A stretch of DNA of 64,000 nt from Chloranthus sessilifolius (taxonomy: Eukaryota > Streptophyta > Magnoliopsida > Chloranthales > Chloranthaceae), in the NCBI GenBank assembly GCA_021018995.1, contig CM037584.1:147949317-148013316 (forward strand), given 5' to 3'. A program made the position numbers and the translations under genes. Of this stretch, positions 1 through 12,490 are shown piece by piece. The notes beneath the pieces are model-generated. The model worked only from the letters and a program-made list of their open reading frames with translations, ran no database searches and had not been told where the DNA came from. Numbering within the stretch: the first letter of the stretch is position 1; each line of letters begins with the position of its first letter.

Positions 1-248
1 GCCATAGATAGAGACCGCTACATGCGGGTTGATCGGGTGCCTAAACCCTTCCCGATCGATAACCGAAGCCCCTGCCCTAGAGCCTTTGGCAAAGACCGGT
101 GAATCAGAGTCATATTTAACACTTCGGTGCTCAAAATATTGATTTATTGGTTTCCCGGGTCACCAAAAGCTCCGAGTGGCGACTCTATATTTTATTCCAT
201 CGCGAGTGCATCGCCGAGACGGGTTCGAGAGGATCCATGCTCGCATAG
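1..248 (+). repeat. Tat-type LTR/leader remnant, truncated at right
   Basis: This stretch matches, with scattered differences, the end of the LTR seen at about 14363-14600 of this window. Both share a block reading TTGATCGGGTGCC, then CCCGATCGATAACCGAAGCCCC, and a GTGGC(G/A)ACTCTATAT segment. Similar blocks are typical of the LTR end and leader of Tat/Ogre-type Ty3-gypsy elements. Near 248 the homology stops abruptly and integrase sequence of a different (Tekay-like) element begins, so this is a recombinant or truncation junction rather than a clean insertion end. The left end is cut by the window. Confidence 0.6.
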
Positions 249-1568
249 TTCCTTATTGTTCAAGGGCCGTCTCTGCATTTCAAACAATGTCGATCTACGA
301 AAAACTATCCTCGATGAATCTCACAAGTCAAACTATGCGATCCACCCTGGTTGCACGACAATATATCAAGATTTGAGAAAGAATTACTGGTGGAGAGGTT
401 TGAAGCAAGATATGGCTAAATACGTGTCACGATGTTTGACATGTCAGCAGGTGAAGGTCGATCATAGACATCCTGCGAGATTATTGCAACCTCTACCTAT
501 ACCAGAGTGGAAGTGGGATTCGATCTCTATGAACTTCATAATAGGACTGCCACATACAGCGAAGAGATATAACGCAATTTGGGTAGTCGTAGATCGACTG
601 ACTAAGTCAGCACACTTCTTACCCTACAACATGATGTACACGGCAGGAAGACTCGCAGAGCTATATATGAATGAGATCGTCCGTTTGCATGAGATTCCAA
701 GTAGCATTGTTTTTTACCATGACCCATTATATACATCAAAGTTCTGAAAGAAATTTCAAAAAGGAATGGGAACACGACTGGACCTTAGTTTAGCATTCCA
801 TCTGTAAACTGATGGACAAACAAAGTGAGTGAACCAAGTCATAGAAGACATGCTCAGAGTGTGTATGTTAGAACTGTAAGGATCATGGGATCAACACCTG
901 CCATTGATTGAGTTTACATACAACAATAGTTTTTAGACGAGCATTGGCATGGCATCGTATGAAGCTCTTTATGGACGGCGATATAGATCGCCTATCAATT
1001 GGGAAGAAATCGGTGAGAAGTTTGTTTTGGGACTAAAGATATTAGAAGATAATGCTGCCTACGTCTGTATGATCCGAGAGACTTAAGGCAGCACAGAGCA
1101 GACAGAAAAGCTACGCTGATATCAAGCGGACCAGTGTAGACTATAAAGTGGGCGAACACGTGTTTGTAAAAGTGTCACCTATGAAAGGCGTGATGAGATT
1201 CAGAAAGAGAGGCAAGTTGAGCTCTCGCTACATTGGACCCTTTGAGGTTTTGGGTCGAGTAGGTGAAGTTGTGCATCGTGTTGGCTTACCGCCATGATAC
1301 GATCGGGTGCCCAATGGTTTCCACATATCGATGCTCAGGAAATATATGAATGACCCATATTTTGGGAGGTCAACCTTTGGAGATGCATGAGGATATGAGC
1401 ATGATCGAGCAGCCAGTGGAGATATTGGATAGAAAGAAGCAAGTACTGTGCACCAACGTGATTCCATTAGTGCTTATTCGATGGAAGAATCATTTGATCG
1501 AAGAGGTTACGTGGAACAAGAGGCCGACGTAAAGGAACAATACCCGGACTTATTTACGACAAGTTGAG
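249..1568 (+). pseudogene. Tekay-like integrase with chromodomain, broken 3' pol fragment
   Basis: This is the C-terminal part of a Ty3-gypsy polyprotein: the integrase zinc-binding region (CLTCQQ near 437), catalytic core and a chromodomain-like end (VLIRWKNHLIEEVTW near 1480-1515). It is the same family as the minus-strand copy at 31739-33145. The first reading stretch ends with a stop at 745-747, and several more stops and a frameshift follow to 1568. The third catalytic acid has been lost: the minus-strand copy reads GQTERVNQ, while this copy has Lys followed by a stop at that place (near 822-832). Upstream gag, protease and RT are absent. Integrase would insert element cDNA into chromatin, and the chromodomain would guide it to heterochromatin, but this copy cannot function. 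Confidence 0.85.
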
Positions 1569-3161
1569 AGTCAAATTGTATCACCGCAAGCATGTTTACA
1601 GATTTAAACAGTCTATTGTAATCCAATGTTGACCATTTGGCCAATTTATTCAATGGAGAGAATGTGGATCCAAATCGTGCTGTGATGCCATATGGAATGC
1701 ATGGTTAGGATTCATCATGCCACGCAATGGCTGGGAAGACATGCTTCACTAAGCCAATGACCAAATGGTCAAAGAACTACCAAGAAAATGGAACAAAAAT
1801 GAAGCATAAAATTTCTGAATTTCTAAATTTTAATCGACTGGCACACACCAGTGAGATGACAAACCTGGAAAACATAATAACATAAAAAATTTGATTAATC
1901 GAGATGAAATTTGATTAATCGATTTTGGAGTGTTTAAATACATTCCTTTCAAATGCGAGTTCGGTTATTAATCGTTGTACTTTACTCTAAAAGTTTCCCG
2001 AGAATTAGAAGAGTCTGAGACAATCATGTAGGTAATTGACAAAGGATAGAAAAATTTAATTACGGATATCATGGGAGAGTAGAATTGGATGTCGCTATAG
2101 TGGATTGCGCTATTTTCACCTAAGCCATAATGAATGATATAGATTTTCAAGGACTGTATAGAAGTTTAGTTAGTATAGGGAATGGGTTGAGCGTTGTGCA
2201 CAGGATGAAGTCGATTAATCATGCCTAAGTATTTATGTACGACCTTATTCTGGTGCACCTGAATGGTAAGACATTGAGAGCAATCCTTTGCAATCATCTC
2301 CTTGATTTGAAAGGCTAGATGTGTCACCCTCTTTTGCCCTTTCTGTATGATCGAAATTCTATTCGCATATCATAAGATTGGTTAAAGGCATAAAGTTTGA
2401 AGATTTCAAGATCTTTACGGTAAATTTAGAGGTTATCATTTTGATGATGGCTTTATCTCATTTTGGTGATGGCTTTATCTTATGTTGGTGATGGCTTTAT
2501 CTCATTTTGCTGATGGCTTCATCTAATTTTGGTGATGGCTTTATCTCATTTTACTGATGGCATTACCTCATGATGGTGATAGCTTTATCTCATCTTGGTG
2601 ATGACTTTATCTTATTTTGGTAATTCCTCTTACCATCGTCGCCTATCAGAAAGTGAGTGCGTGTGAACTTTTATTCCTAGATAGGTGAGACCTATTCCCC
2701 GTATCGAGGCTATTTGTACATCTGTTGATCCATGTATGTGGGCATCTTTATTGCAATTAATGGTACATATTGACAATTAATGGTTGGACAATTTTCTTTT
2801 CCTTTATGGTGATGGTTAAATTCCAATTATGATCCATATAATTAGTTGTGGGCTGATAATCTCGTGGATAGGATATGTGTAGTTGATTTTCTAGAAATAT
2901 CATTTAACAGATGATTATCTTATTGGATAATCGGTGGTACACCAGTCTAATGATATGTGGATTTTCATATCGATTGTATAGTCATAAATTTATGAGGACG
3001 AAAATTCCTATGAAGGGAAGATTTTCGAGGACGTGCGTGTTCAACCCCCCCCTGAATTTATTTTGAGTATAAATCGATTCATATCTGGACGTGAGTGTTC
3101 AACTTCATGTGCATGACAAGACCTGATTACTTAAGGCAATTTTCGAGGACGAAAATTTTAT
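1569..3161 (+). other. 3' UTR of the left Tekay-like element
   Basis: This is non-coding sequence between the integrase end and the polypurine tract. The first 350 bases are recognisably homologous to the region just beyond the integrase of the minus-strand element (31738 downward). They include a CTGGCACACACCAG palindrome near 1838-1851 and two copies of ATTTGATTAATCGA near 1890-1922. Unlike the minus-strand element, no extra ORF is present here. A minisatellite lies at about 2435-2630 and the words GAGGACGAAAATT appear just before the tract. Confidence 0.6.
2435..2630 (+). repeat. Minisatellite, about 30 bp period, 6-7 units
   Basis: Tandem, imperfect units of the form GGTGATGGCTTTATCTCATTTT repeat about every 30 bases. 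Units differ by scattered substitutions. It lies inside the 3' UTR of the left Tekay-like element, and I see no counterpart in the minus-strand copy. Confidence 0.8.
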
Positions 3162-3174
3162 AAGGTGGGAAGAA
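3162..3174 (+). promoter_or_regulatory. Polypurine tract (plus-strand primer)
   Basis: AAGGTGGGAAGAA directly precedes the TGTAACATCC LTR start. The equivalent site on the minus strand at 28965-28977 reads AAGGTGGGGGGAA, also directly before an LTR. Position and composition fit the RNase H-resistant primer for plus-strand DNA synthesis. Confidence 0.8.
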
Positions 3175-3366
3175 TGTAACATCCTGAAAATTTTAACCTT
3201 AAACAGTGACCTCGGGATCCGTGCCCGATGGGTCATAGGTTTGACCAAGTGATGGTCAAACAGTGAACTTCTATAGTTAAAGTATTCATGTGATGTAAGT
3301 GTACCGTAAGTATGGGGTATGGGTGTTAGTTAAGGTTCACATACACCTATCTCTGGTGTATGTGCT

Positions 3367-5884
3367 TGTGACAGCTCGAATTTTGGTACCCCGAAACCCG
3401 TGCCATCAGCACGATCCTCCAGACTGTGCCCCTAAAATTATGCACATAACATTGGTATAACAAGCAAAGATAAACAAATAAGGTAAATAATTGCATAAAT
3501 CGAAAAAGTAACATGCCCCTCTGGCATAAACAAAAGACAGTTCTACATCCATGCCACTGCATGACAGAGAACCGATCCGAACCATCGGTGATAGACTGGT
3601 CACCCCAGATGGTTCGTCAAAAGAATAATTCAATTTAATTACATGTTTATCAAAATAAAGGCTTGACATACCAAGCCGTAGAAATCTGCTCACAAAACTC
3701 TTTGTTAAAGTACACAGCAGAGTCTCCTAGAAGAAGTCCTCGGGTGGAGGCTCCAACTCGTCTCCAGGAACGTAATCCAAATCACCCGGAACTACGTCTC
3801 CCGAAGCCTCAGCTGCTGCTAACAAAGGACCTGCGACGTATAGTCTAAAGGGGGTGAGCTACATCCTAGCTCAATAGGGAACAACACAATGAACATATAA
3901 ATCAAAACTCACATATATTCCATGATATTCTAAGCATGATGTGTCTATGCATTAGCTAGAAAATAGTTCAAAAGATGGTAATTTCATTCAAGATTTACTG
4001 ATAATTTGTATGTCTTACTTTACTATTGATTTATTATGAATGACACTGAACAGACCTAAAGCAAAACTTAAATCTTCAACTTAAGTAATCCCCAAGCAAT
4101 ATAGCATCAAGCCCTAATGGAATACCCACCATCGTCGCCTATATAGACAGTTGTTATATATGTATTCCCTGGGAATACTACCCAAGCCCCTTTCTCACTA
4201 GGCGGCGGGGTTAAATCTCACTCAACATCCCTAGGATGTGCTTACTGTGTACGGATAGACCTCCGCACTGGTGTATGGATTGGCCGCCGTATCGGTCATG
4301 GATATCCTACCGCGTCACTCGTGGATATCCCGCCACATCGATGGGGTATTCTAAACAAACCTTAAATAACAAAAATAACATGTGCTTTACATATTGTTCA
4401 TCGTGAAAAGTGCTATCTTATATCAGTTAGGCCTCAACAGTAATTATTCAATCATATATATACATCCCTGAGATGTATAACTTACTCACATTACACTGAT
4501 GCCTTTATTACTTTCTCATCCCCTGGGGATGTCTCATTCTCATTAGATTACTTGATCTTAGTTACTCGCATCACACCGATGCCTTTATCCCATTCTTGGT
4601 GTCACACACACCCATTTTTAAAAAGCTTTTCATAGTTAAAACATTTTCAATTCTAATAAACATATCACTACATACATGCTCTTACAATTAAAGTATATGT
4701 TCATGGAGTTCCCTACCTCAATTCTCTGAAGGTCCAAGCTCAAGGTCCCACGCGGCTCCTTGTGCTCGCTTTCACACGTACCACCTATGGTACATCACAA
4801 CACATGTAACACATCATTAAAGCTGCAATAGAGAAGGTCCTAGACCTTCCATGAACCTCTAAGTCCAATTCAAAAGTCAACTGAATCTGCCAAAATCGAC
4901 TAATCGATTCCCAAAATTGATTAATCGAAACCCAAATCGATTAATCGATTCCCAAAATTGATTAATCGAAATCCAAAATCGATTAACCGATCCCAAATCG
5001 ATTAATCGAAATCCCTGGCATAGCGAAGTCGATTCTCAACTCGAGTAGTCGAAGTCCGAAATCGATTAGTCGATCCCAAATCGATTAATCGAAATCCAAA
5101 GTCGATTAATTGATTTCCCAACTCGATTAGTCAATTTTTGTAGGTTTTGTTTCTCCAGCCACTGGAGGTACCCAGTCGATTAGTCAATTTCCAAATCGAT
5201 TAATCAAAATCCAATTCGATTAATCAAGATCAGGCATCCTTGACTTTTCAACTTCTGAGCCAAAATCGAATAATCGAACCTCTATTTCGATTAATCGATT
5301 TGGCCAGATTCAGCCCCCTTTCGGGTTGTTCTTCCAAATCTTTTCCCCTTCTTTTCTAAGCCTTTAATCTATCCTTTTAGCCCTACTTAACTGAATTTAA
5401 TCCTTTACCATCTATGCATTAACTTCAATTAAAACTCACCTCAATAAATCTCTTTAAAGGATTGCTTTGTTGGGTTTGATGGCTAGGGTTCCAGCCTTTG
5501 CTTCAACGATCCCAAATTGCTTTGAATCTAACAATAAATGCTTTAATCAGTCCTTTGATTTGCATTCACTCTGACCTTAATAACTCCTCTTGCTTTCTCC
5601 CTCTCTCTCTCTTCTTAATTCCTTCACCAACCAAAATAAAAGGATTTCTAGGGTTATTAAAACCCTTATATCCTCTCTCCTGCTTGTGTGTTAAACACAT
5701 ACACCAGAGATAGGTGTATGTGACTCTCACTTAATACTATACTTTACACTTAGGTCACACTAATCTCACATTAGTACATAACTTCATGAGTCCACTGTTT
5801 GACCATCACTTGGTCAACCCTATGACTAATCGAGCACAGATCTCGAGGTCGACATTAAACGCTCTTTTTTTTTTAGGTATTACA
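3367..5884 (-). mobile_element. Solo LTR, Tekay-like family, nested in another LTR of the same family
   Basis: On the plus strand it starts TGTGACAGC and ends GGTATTACA, so in its own sense it runs on the minus strand. The 5-bp target duplication GTGCT is visible at 3362-3366 and 5885-5889, and the host LTR continues across it. Length is 2518 bp. It contains the TCGATTAATCGA palindrome array (4894-5305) and the conserved hairpin near 3852-3874. No internal element sequence remains, so it arose by LTR-LTR recombination. Confidence 0.92.
4894..5305 (+). repeat. Palindrome array, word TCGATTAATCGA
   Basis: More than ten perfect or near-perfect copies of TCGATTAATCGA are separated by 5-15 bp spacers such as TTCCCAAA or AAATCC. 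Each word is self-complementary and neighbouring words can also pair with each other. It sits between the GAGA/TATA end and the conserved ATGGAGG and hairpin modules of the LTR. Confidence 0.9.
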
Positions 5885-6300
5885 GTGCTTAACACCAAAA
5901 CTGAAGGAGGGTTATAAGGGTTTAATAACCTAACGGGAAGTCATTCCTTTGTTTGATTGGTGAGAGAGTTAAGAGGAGAGAGAGAGAGAGAGTAAAGAGG
6001 GAGTTAATGGCAAGGAGAGTTATTGTGGTTTGGACTTGAGGACGGATTTGAGCAATGAATGCCGGATTCGACGCATAAAAAATTATTAAAGCAAAAGCTT
6101 GGAACCCTAGCCAAGAAATCAACCATTCCATCATTTAAGAGATTGATTTAAGGTGAGCTTTGTTAGATTTAAATACATGAGTTTTGATGATTAAATTTAG
6201 TCAATAGATGGGGTAAATGATGAAATATGATGGAAAAAGATAGAAAAATAGGAAGAAAAAGATTTGGAGGAATAGCCCAAGAAGGGGCTGAGTTCTGGCC

Positions 6301-6677
6301 AAATCGATTAATTGATTAATCGATTTTGGTCTGGAAGTTGAAAAGGCATAAAAGCCCATGCTCGATTAATTAATCTGAAATTCGATTAATTGATTTTGAA
6401 TTCGATCAATCGATTTAGAAATCGACTAGTCGACTGAGTACCTCTAGTGGCTGGAGAAATAAGGCTTGGGAAAACCGATTAATCGATTTGAGAATCGATT
6501 AATCGATTTTGAATTTCGATTAATCGATTTGGGAATCGATTAATTGATTGTGGACTTTTGATTAATCGATTTCGGATCGATTAATCGATTTTGGATTTCG
6601 ATTAATCGATTTTAGATTTCGATTAATCAATTTGAGAATCGATTAATCGATTTAGGGTTTCGATTAATCGATTTTGG
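6301..6677 (+). repeat. Palindrome array, word TCGATTAATCGA (outer LTR)
   Basis: About a dozen copies of the 12-bp palindrome occupy the same relative position in the outer plus-strand LTR as in the nested minus-strand LTR. Several decayed copies contain single CpG-type changes. Confidence 0.9.
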
Positions 6678-8539
6678 CAATTTTAGTTGGCTTCTTAATT
6701 GAACCATGAGGTTCATGGAGGGTGTTAGACCTTCTCTATTGCATCCTTATTGATGCTATGTATATGTTATGATATACCATAGGTGGTACGAGCTAAGGCA
6801 AGCATGAGGAGCAGTGTGGGACTCTGATGCTTGGACAGTCAGACACTTGAGGTAGGGAACACCTTGAACATGTACTTTGATTGTAAGAGCATGTATGTAG
6901 TGATATAGAAATGAAATGAATCATATAATCTCCATGTGTGTGTGTGTGTGATACACCAATGAAATGAAAATGTTTTAATCATATAATCCTCTCAGTATGT
7001 GTGTGTGTGTGACACCAAGTAAGCATATGAAAATGAGACATCTCCAGAGGATGAGAAAGTGATAAAGGCATCGGTGTGATACAAGTAATTTAGACATCCC
7101 AAGGATGTAAGTGAGATTATAAAGTAAGATTGAACAAAGACTGATAAGGCCTAATTGATAAAAAGTAGCATAATTACATGGTGAATTACTATATGTAAAG
7201 CATATGATATTTTTGTTATTTAAGATTTGATCAGAATACCCCACCGACGTGTCAGGATACCCACGATTGACTCAGCAGAATATCCGTGACCGGTACGACT
7301 GCCAATTCGTACACCGGTATGGCAATCTATCCGTACATAGTGGCACATCCCAGGGATGCTAAGATGAGATTAGACCCTGTCACCTACGAGAAAGGGACCT
7401 GGTTAGTATTCAAAGTGATATATTTATAACAACTGTCTATTTAGACGACGATGGAGGGTATTCCATCGGGGCTCGATGCTATATTGCTCGGGGATTACTT
7501 AAGTTGAAGATTTAAGTTTCTTTAAGCCTATTCAGTGTAATTCATGAACAGTTGATAATAAATGTAACATATAAACCACCAATAAACTTTAATGCATATG
7601 CAACCCTTTAAACTATTTTCCATTAAGTTCATAAATACATCATGCTATCATATCATGGAATATATGTGAGGATTTGACTTATATGTTCATTGTGTTGTTC
7701 CCTATTGATCTAGGATGTAGCTCACCCTTTAGACTATACGTCGTAGGTCCTTTGCTTGCAACTGTTGAAGTTTTGGGAGACTCGGATCGGGGTGATTCGG
7801 ATTATGTGCCCGGGAAAGAGTTAGAGCCTCCTCTCGAGGATTTCTTCTAGGAGACTTCGTTGAGTACTTTGATAGGGAGAGTTTTGAGAGCATTTTATAC
7901 GGCTTGATATGTCAAGCCTTTATTTTGAGAAACAATGTATTTAAATGATATAATTCTTTTGGCGAACCATTTGAGGTGATCTGTTTATCACTGATGGTTC
8001 GGATCTGTTCTCTGTTCATGTGTTGGCATGAAAGTAGAACTGTCTTTTGAGTTTATGCCTAGATTAGCATATTTATTTCAATATCGTGCAGTTATTTATC
8101 TTATCTTGTTTAGTTGTTGCTTGTTATACCAATGTTTCGCACAGATCTATGGGGCACGGTCTGGAGGATCGTGCTGATGGCACGGGTTTTGGGGTGCAAA
8201 AATTTGGCTTGTCACAGTGCGATTCCTTTTCACAGCACGCTATAAGTCATATTCGAAGCCATCAGTCAAGATCGGTTGAAAGATAAAAATAGCAAGGCAA
8301 TGATCGGAACCAGTCAGTATAATACTCACCACTTCCACGTCCTAAAGACCAACTATATTGCGGTAATCCTCTGCCTAATTCACTGCTGACTCATAGGCCT
8401 ATACAAAAAGGAGAGAGACATCAGCTACAGGAGCTACAGGCGCCAGCACATGCATTTTCTGAGAAACCAGCATGTAGTAAGAAAAACTTGCTTACCCCAG
8501 GAACCAATTCAGGAGAGGGGATCTAGATCACGTCAGCAG

Positions 8540-10580
8540 ATATACGGACCCCACTCCTCTATGACCATACATAAACTTGAATGGAAGGCATCATTGAGGC
8601 GTCTAAAAGTCCCCTGAACCTCCAAAGTCGAACTACCAAATGCACCAATACTAGAGGTGCCTGAGGGGCTAGCTCCCATAGCCTCAGTAGTACTCGTCGC
8701 GTCCTCATCATCATCATCATCAGAGTCACCTCCTTGCTTAAACTGTGAAAAGGAGCAGAGTTTCAGTCAGTAGAAGCAAAAAAAAAAAAACTAAACCAGA
8801 ATCAATGAAAATTTGCCTAAGGAAAAGGTGAACTACCTGAGATCGCGGATCGCTAAAGGCCAGGAAATTGGCACCAGGTATGAAGCGTGAAAGAATGGAC
8901 CAGTAGGGTAAGGACATATACCATAGCTAGTACCCCCCGGGCATGAGGAGATCATTGATGCGGACCCCATGATGAAGAAACTAGGCAGAGAGCTTGTCAA
9001 CTGTACCCCCAGAAGCCATGACATATGCAGGAGGAGCCTATGGCACGAAAAAGTGGTCTTGATACTGATGGACCACTCTCTCTCCTAGGTAATATGCCCT
9101 AGCCCAGGCCCCATAGAAGAAGATGACACGGTGGTCAACAAAGAAGCGAGACAGACCCACAACAACTCGATCTTAAAAAGGAGAACCAATGTAGGGATCA
9201 TAGATAACATGCCCAAACCGAAAGTGTCCCATTACCCAAACAGGTAGCATAAATAGGAAATGCTAAGAAAGAAAAGAGAGATATAGCCATACCTGCTTTG
9301 AGATCAGCAGATCGAACTGAGACCGCAAGCCCATCTCTAAGTACTTCATACGAACATCCCTGTGGTGGTGTGTGTTCCAGTTGCTCATGAGTGGATATGT
9401 GTATACATCAGAATGCAGAAGGGGGCGGTCAGGCTGGAACTGTAGATAGCCCCAAATCTAAAAAGAACAGTAGACAGAAAGGATGTGTCATATACAAAAA
9501 GGATGTGTCATATACAGAAAGGGTGTGCCAGAAACAGGATGGATGACTAACCAATAAACTAAGGAAAGCAAAAAAGTCAGCGGTTACCTCAATCATCGGC
9601 AAAAAACCAACAACAGAAATCGAGTTCCCCAATGAGACTCGGGCTAGGCTAGACATCAGAACGGCATATCCAACCCCACCCTAGTCGTATCTGTGCACGT
9701 CATCCCAGGTTCCCATAAGACTAAGCAGGGATAGCGAGCCCCAGTCGCCGCTAGCATTTGAGAAGACGGTCTTGCCCAACAGGAAGAGGAGTGAAATGTG
9801 AGCCAACATCACCACACGCTCAGGCTTAATGAAGATGCCCGCATCAGGCTGGCCCAAATCCACCAGTTCATTCTCCGTAAATAGATCAGATAACCATGAC
9901 ATTTTAACCTCTAAGCCATGCAAATTTTTGGAGGTGGGATAATCCCCGATTAGTTGAATCACCTCATCCCGACTGGGCACGAGAAGGTTAGCCATCGGTA
10001 TACCCCCCATTTGAATCCCCATAATCATAGACCAATCGACGGGGGTAAGAGTCATCTCCGCCATGGCCATATGAAATGTCATAGTCTCGGGATGGAAGCA
10101 CTCAATCAAGGCCTTTAGATAAGTCGCATCGGCCCGCATGGCAGGGAATGAGAGGAAATCCTTGAAACTAGCCTGGGCGAGAAGGAACCTCACGACAGGA
10201 TGGAGGTACAGGTAAAAGCGCTGAAGGTCCAACCAACCTCCTCGAAACGTGAAAGAGGGTAAGTCATGCATCAAAATAAAGGGGTGTCGGATGTTGAAGA
10301 TATAACAAGCTCACATAAAACAACAAAGCCTATTTCATTACCTTGCCGGTGATACCAAGTTGGAGACAGGAACGTACTATTGATGAAGGAGACCGGTACG
10401 GGTGGCCTCACCCTGCATTTCTTACCAGGGACGGGAGGAGCGTTGCACCACAAAGATTTGCTGCCCTCGGGAACCATAGATCACTTCCGGCCCCTCCTCT
10501 TGTTCTTACCCCTCCTCCTACACGTGCTCCTCCTCGCTCGACATTCTGATATGAATACAAGCAATAGAATCAAGATATAT
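8540..10580 (-). pseudogene. Plant mobile domain (aminotransferase-like) protein remnant, antisense ORF
   Basis: The best-preserved part is 9681-10274, a 197-residue frame. It contains a segment near residue 58 (ALIECFHPETMTFHM) followed by AEMTLTPVDWSMIMGI, which matches the hallmark 'hPETHTFH..GEMT.TL.D...L.GL' of the plant mobile domain (PF10536 type). After a stop and frameshift, recognisable PMD sequence resumes: LARVSLGNSISVVGF, then, after a likely intron, IWGYLQFQPDRP. Further towards 8830 come frames with YYLGERVVHQYQDHFF, and an acidic Ser/Asp-rich tail near 8600-8720. The likely intron (about 9459-9588) has GTAACC and TTTTTAG borders on the minus strand. PMD proteins occur both as host genes and as transposon cargo; here the location before a Tat-type LTR argues for cargo. 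No intact start was found. Confidence 0.7.
9470..9535 (+). repeat. Three 20-bp tandem units inside the PMD intron
   Basis: Units of the form CAGAAAGGATGTGTCATATA occur three times in a row with small changes, within the sequence read as an intron of the antisense PMD remnant. Confidence 0.7.
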
Positions 10581-10639
10581 CACTAGCAAGAAATAATTTG
10601 CTAAACAGGCTAACAGGGAGGTAAGTAGGCCCCTTTTCT

Positions 10640-11311
10640 TTCCTAAATTGTCATCATCATTTTCAAAAAATCATCATCATCAAATCACCCACATTTTCAA
10701 AGAGAAAGAGAGAACAAAAAAAAACCACCCATCATTTTCAAAAAAATAAAATCATCATCATCAAATCACCCACTTTTTCAAAGAAAAAGAGGGTACAAAA
10801 AAACATAAAATATATAAACATGTATGCAATCAAAAAATCCAAAGAGAAAACAAAAAATATATACACATGTATGTGCATTTATGCAACCAAAAATTCCAAA
10901 GAGAAAACAAAAAATATATACACATGTATGTGCATTTATGCAACCAAAAAATCCAAAGAGAAAGCAAAAAATATATACACATGCATGCGCATTTGTGTAA
11001 CCAAAAAAATCCAAAAGAAAATAAAAAAATATATGCATGTGTGCGCATTTGTGTAACCAAAAAAATCCAAAAAGAAAACAAAAAATATACACATGTGTGC
11101 GCATTTGTGTAACCAAAAATCCAAAAAAGAAAAAACAAAAAATATACACATGTGTGAGCATTTTTGTAACCAAAAAAATCCAAAAAAGAGAACAAAAAAA
11201 TATACGCATGTGTGCGCACTTGTGTAACCAAAAAGAATCCAAAAAGAAAAAAAATAATAATATACATATGTGTAACAAAAAAACACAAGAAAAGAATCCA
11301 AAAAAATAATT

Positions 11312-11362
<51 letters not shown>

Positions 11363-11397
11363 ACATTTATGCAACCAAAAAAAATCATAAAGGAAAT

Positions 11398-11467
<70 letters not shown>

Positions 11468-11540
11468 ATTTATGCAATCTAAAAAAAATAAGAAAAAAAA
11501 AAGAAAGAAGAAATGCCCTAATAAAAAAATAACTCAAGAA
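10640..11540 (+). repeat. Compound low-complexity block: ATC runs, 58-bp minisatellite, AT/GT microsatellites
   Basis: The block starts with tandem ATCATCATCAAATCACCCAC units. About eight imperfect units of roughly 58 bp follow (CAAAAAATCCAAAGAGAAAA, then a TATACACATGTATGTGCATT type segment), spanning about 10815-11280. It ends with two (AT)n(GT)n tracts at about 11310-11362 and 11410-11466. Long open frames here in several phases, such as the 198-residue minus frame, are artefacts of the repeats. Confidence 0.9.
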
Positions 11541-11956
11541 AAAGGAAAAAATAGGGCATCATTCAAGCTGATTTACATGAAATAAAATCAAACCAAGCCT
11601 TAATAACCATACTTGCAAGTGGAATCACTCATTCATCATTCAAAAAATCAAAAATCTCAACTACATTGGAAATTATTTAAGAAAAATCAAAAGAAAATGA
11701 GGTTAATTAAACATCAATTACCTTCAAGAAAATGGGTCCTTGATCCGGCGTAGAGCGGGTGTTTAATAGGCATGAGCAAGCACCGACAATGAAGCACGAT
11801 TCGAATCGATCCAAGGGAACCCTAGGAGAGACATCCATTTCGGTTTAGAGAAGGGGGGAGGAAGGAGATTTGAAAAAAAACCCTTTTGGCTCAGGCTCGG
11901 GCATTTTAAAAGCCCCCAGTTTTGGCTTGGCGCATTTAATACACGCACCAAACATT

Positions 11957-12064
11957 ATTTGGCCCCATTTTGGCCTGGTGTGTGTATTACACACGCCAAG
12001 CTATTTTTGGCCAGATTTGGCCTAGCGTGTATAATACACACACTAGGCCAAAATGGGGCCAAAT
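11957..12064. repeat. Large inverted repeat (42-nt arms, 24-nt loop)
   Basis: The left arm 11957-11998 and right arm 12023-12064 are reverse complements at 39 of 42 positions. The arms contain ATTTGGCCCCATTTTGGCC and a smaller inner palindrome GTGTGTATTACACAC. Related palindromes occur at 11931-11954, about 12076-12100, 13497-13525 and 13577-13605, so this is a palindrome cluster shared by the internal region and the LTR. Confidence 0.9.
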
Positions 12065-12224
12065 GGCTTGGCTTGTGTGTTGCACACACCGAGCTTGATC
12101 TTCCTTGGACCCGAGGAGGTGCACACGCTCCCAAAATGGCATGTCGATCTCCATTTAATCTGCTCGGGGGGTTGTGCTAGAATAAGTGGCTCGGGATCAC
12201 TAAGCATCCCGAGCACACATGAAA

Positions 12225-12490
12225 TAAATGTAAAAAAAAGAAGTCCAAAAAATTCCACATAAAATAATAGAAAAATTCACATAAAAAAGTCCAAAAAATT
12301 TCACATAAAATAATAGAAAAATTCACATAAAAAAGTCTAAAAAAATTTCGCATGAAATAATAGAAAAATTCACATAAAATACCAAAAATTTCACAAAAGA
12401 AATCCACACAAAAATACAAAAATTCACATGGAATAATAAATAAATAAATTCATATAAAATACCAAAAATTCACACAAAATAATAAAAATA
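12225..12490 (+). repeat. AT-rich minisatellite, about 45 bp period
   Basis: Imperfect tandem units contain AAAATTTCACATAAAATAAT and AGAAAAATTCACATAAAA. It has no coding character. Confidence 0.8.

Larger units (their letters stand above)
3175..8216 (+). mobile_element. 3' LTR of left Tekay-like element, interrupted by a solo LTR
   Basis: The LTR runs from TGTAACATCC to GGCTTGTCACA. Removing the nested insertion and its duplicated target leaves about 2519 bp, matching the roughly 2.50-2.51 kb LTRs of the minus-strand element. Modules in order are: a TATA-like GGTTATAAGGG near 5910, a GAGA tract near 5970, a TCGATTAATCGA palindrome array (6301-6677), a CGATGG/CCATCG/CGATG hairpin module (7447-7471), the TGAGC..GCTCA hairpin (about 7705-7730; here the first arm reads TGATCT), and TATACGTCG near 7735. 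Only one side is flanked by its own element, so a target duplication could not be tested. Confidence 0.85.

Noticed and set aside
4894..5305. CRISPR-like look of regularly spaced short repeats
   Set aside because: The repeats are 12-bp palindromes with variable, non-unique spacers in a plant LTR; no cas genes, eukaryotic context.
10778..11374. 198-residue minus-strand open frame, Cys/Phe/His-rich
   Set aside because: It is generated by the 58-bp minisatellite and AT/GT microsatellites; all frames are open and the residues simply repeat the DNA unit.
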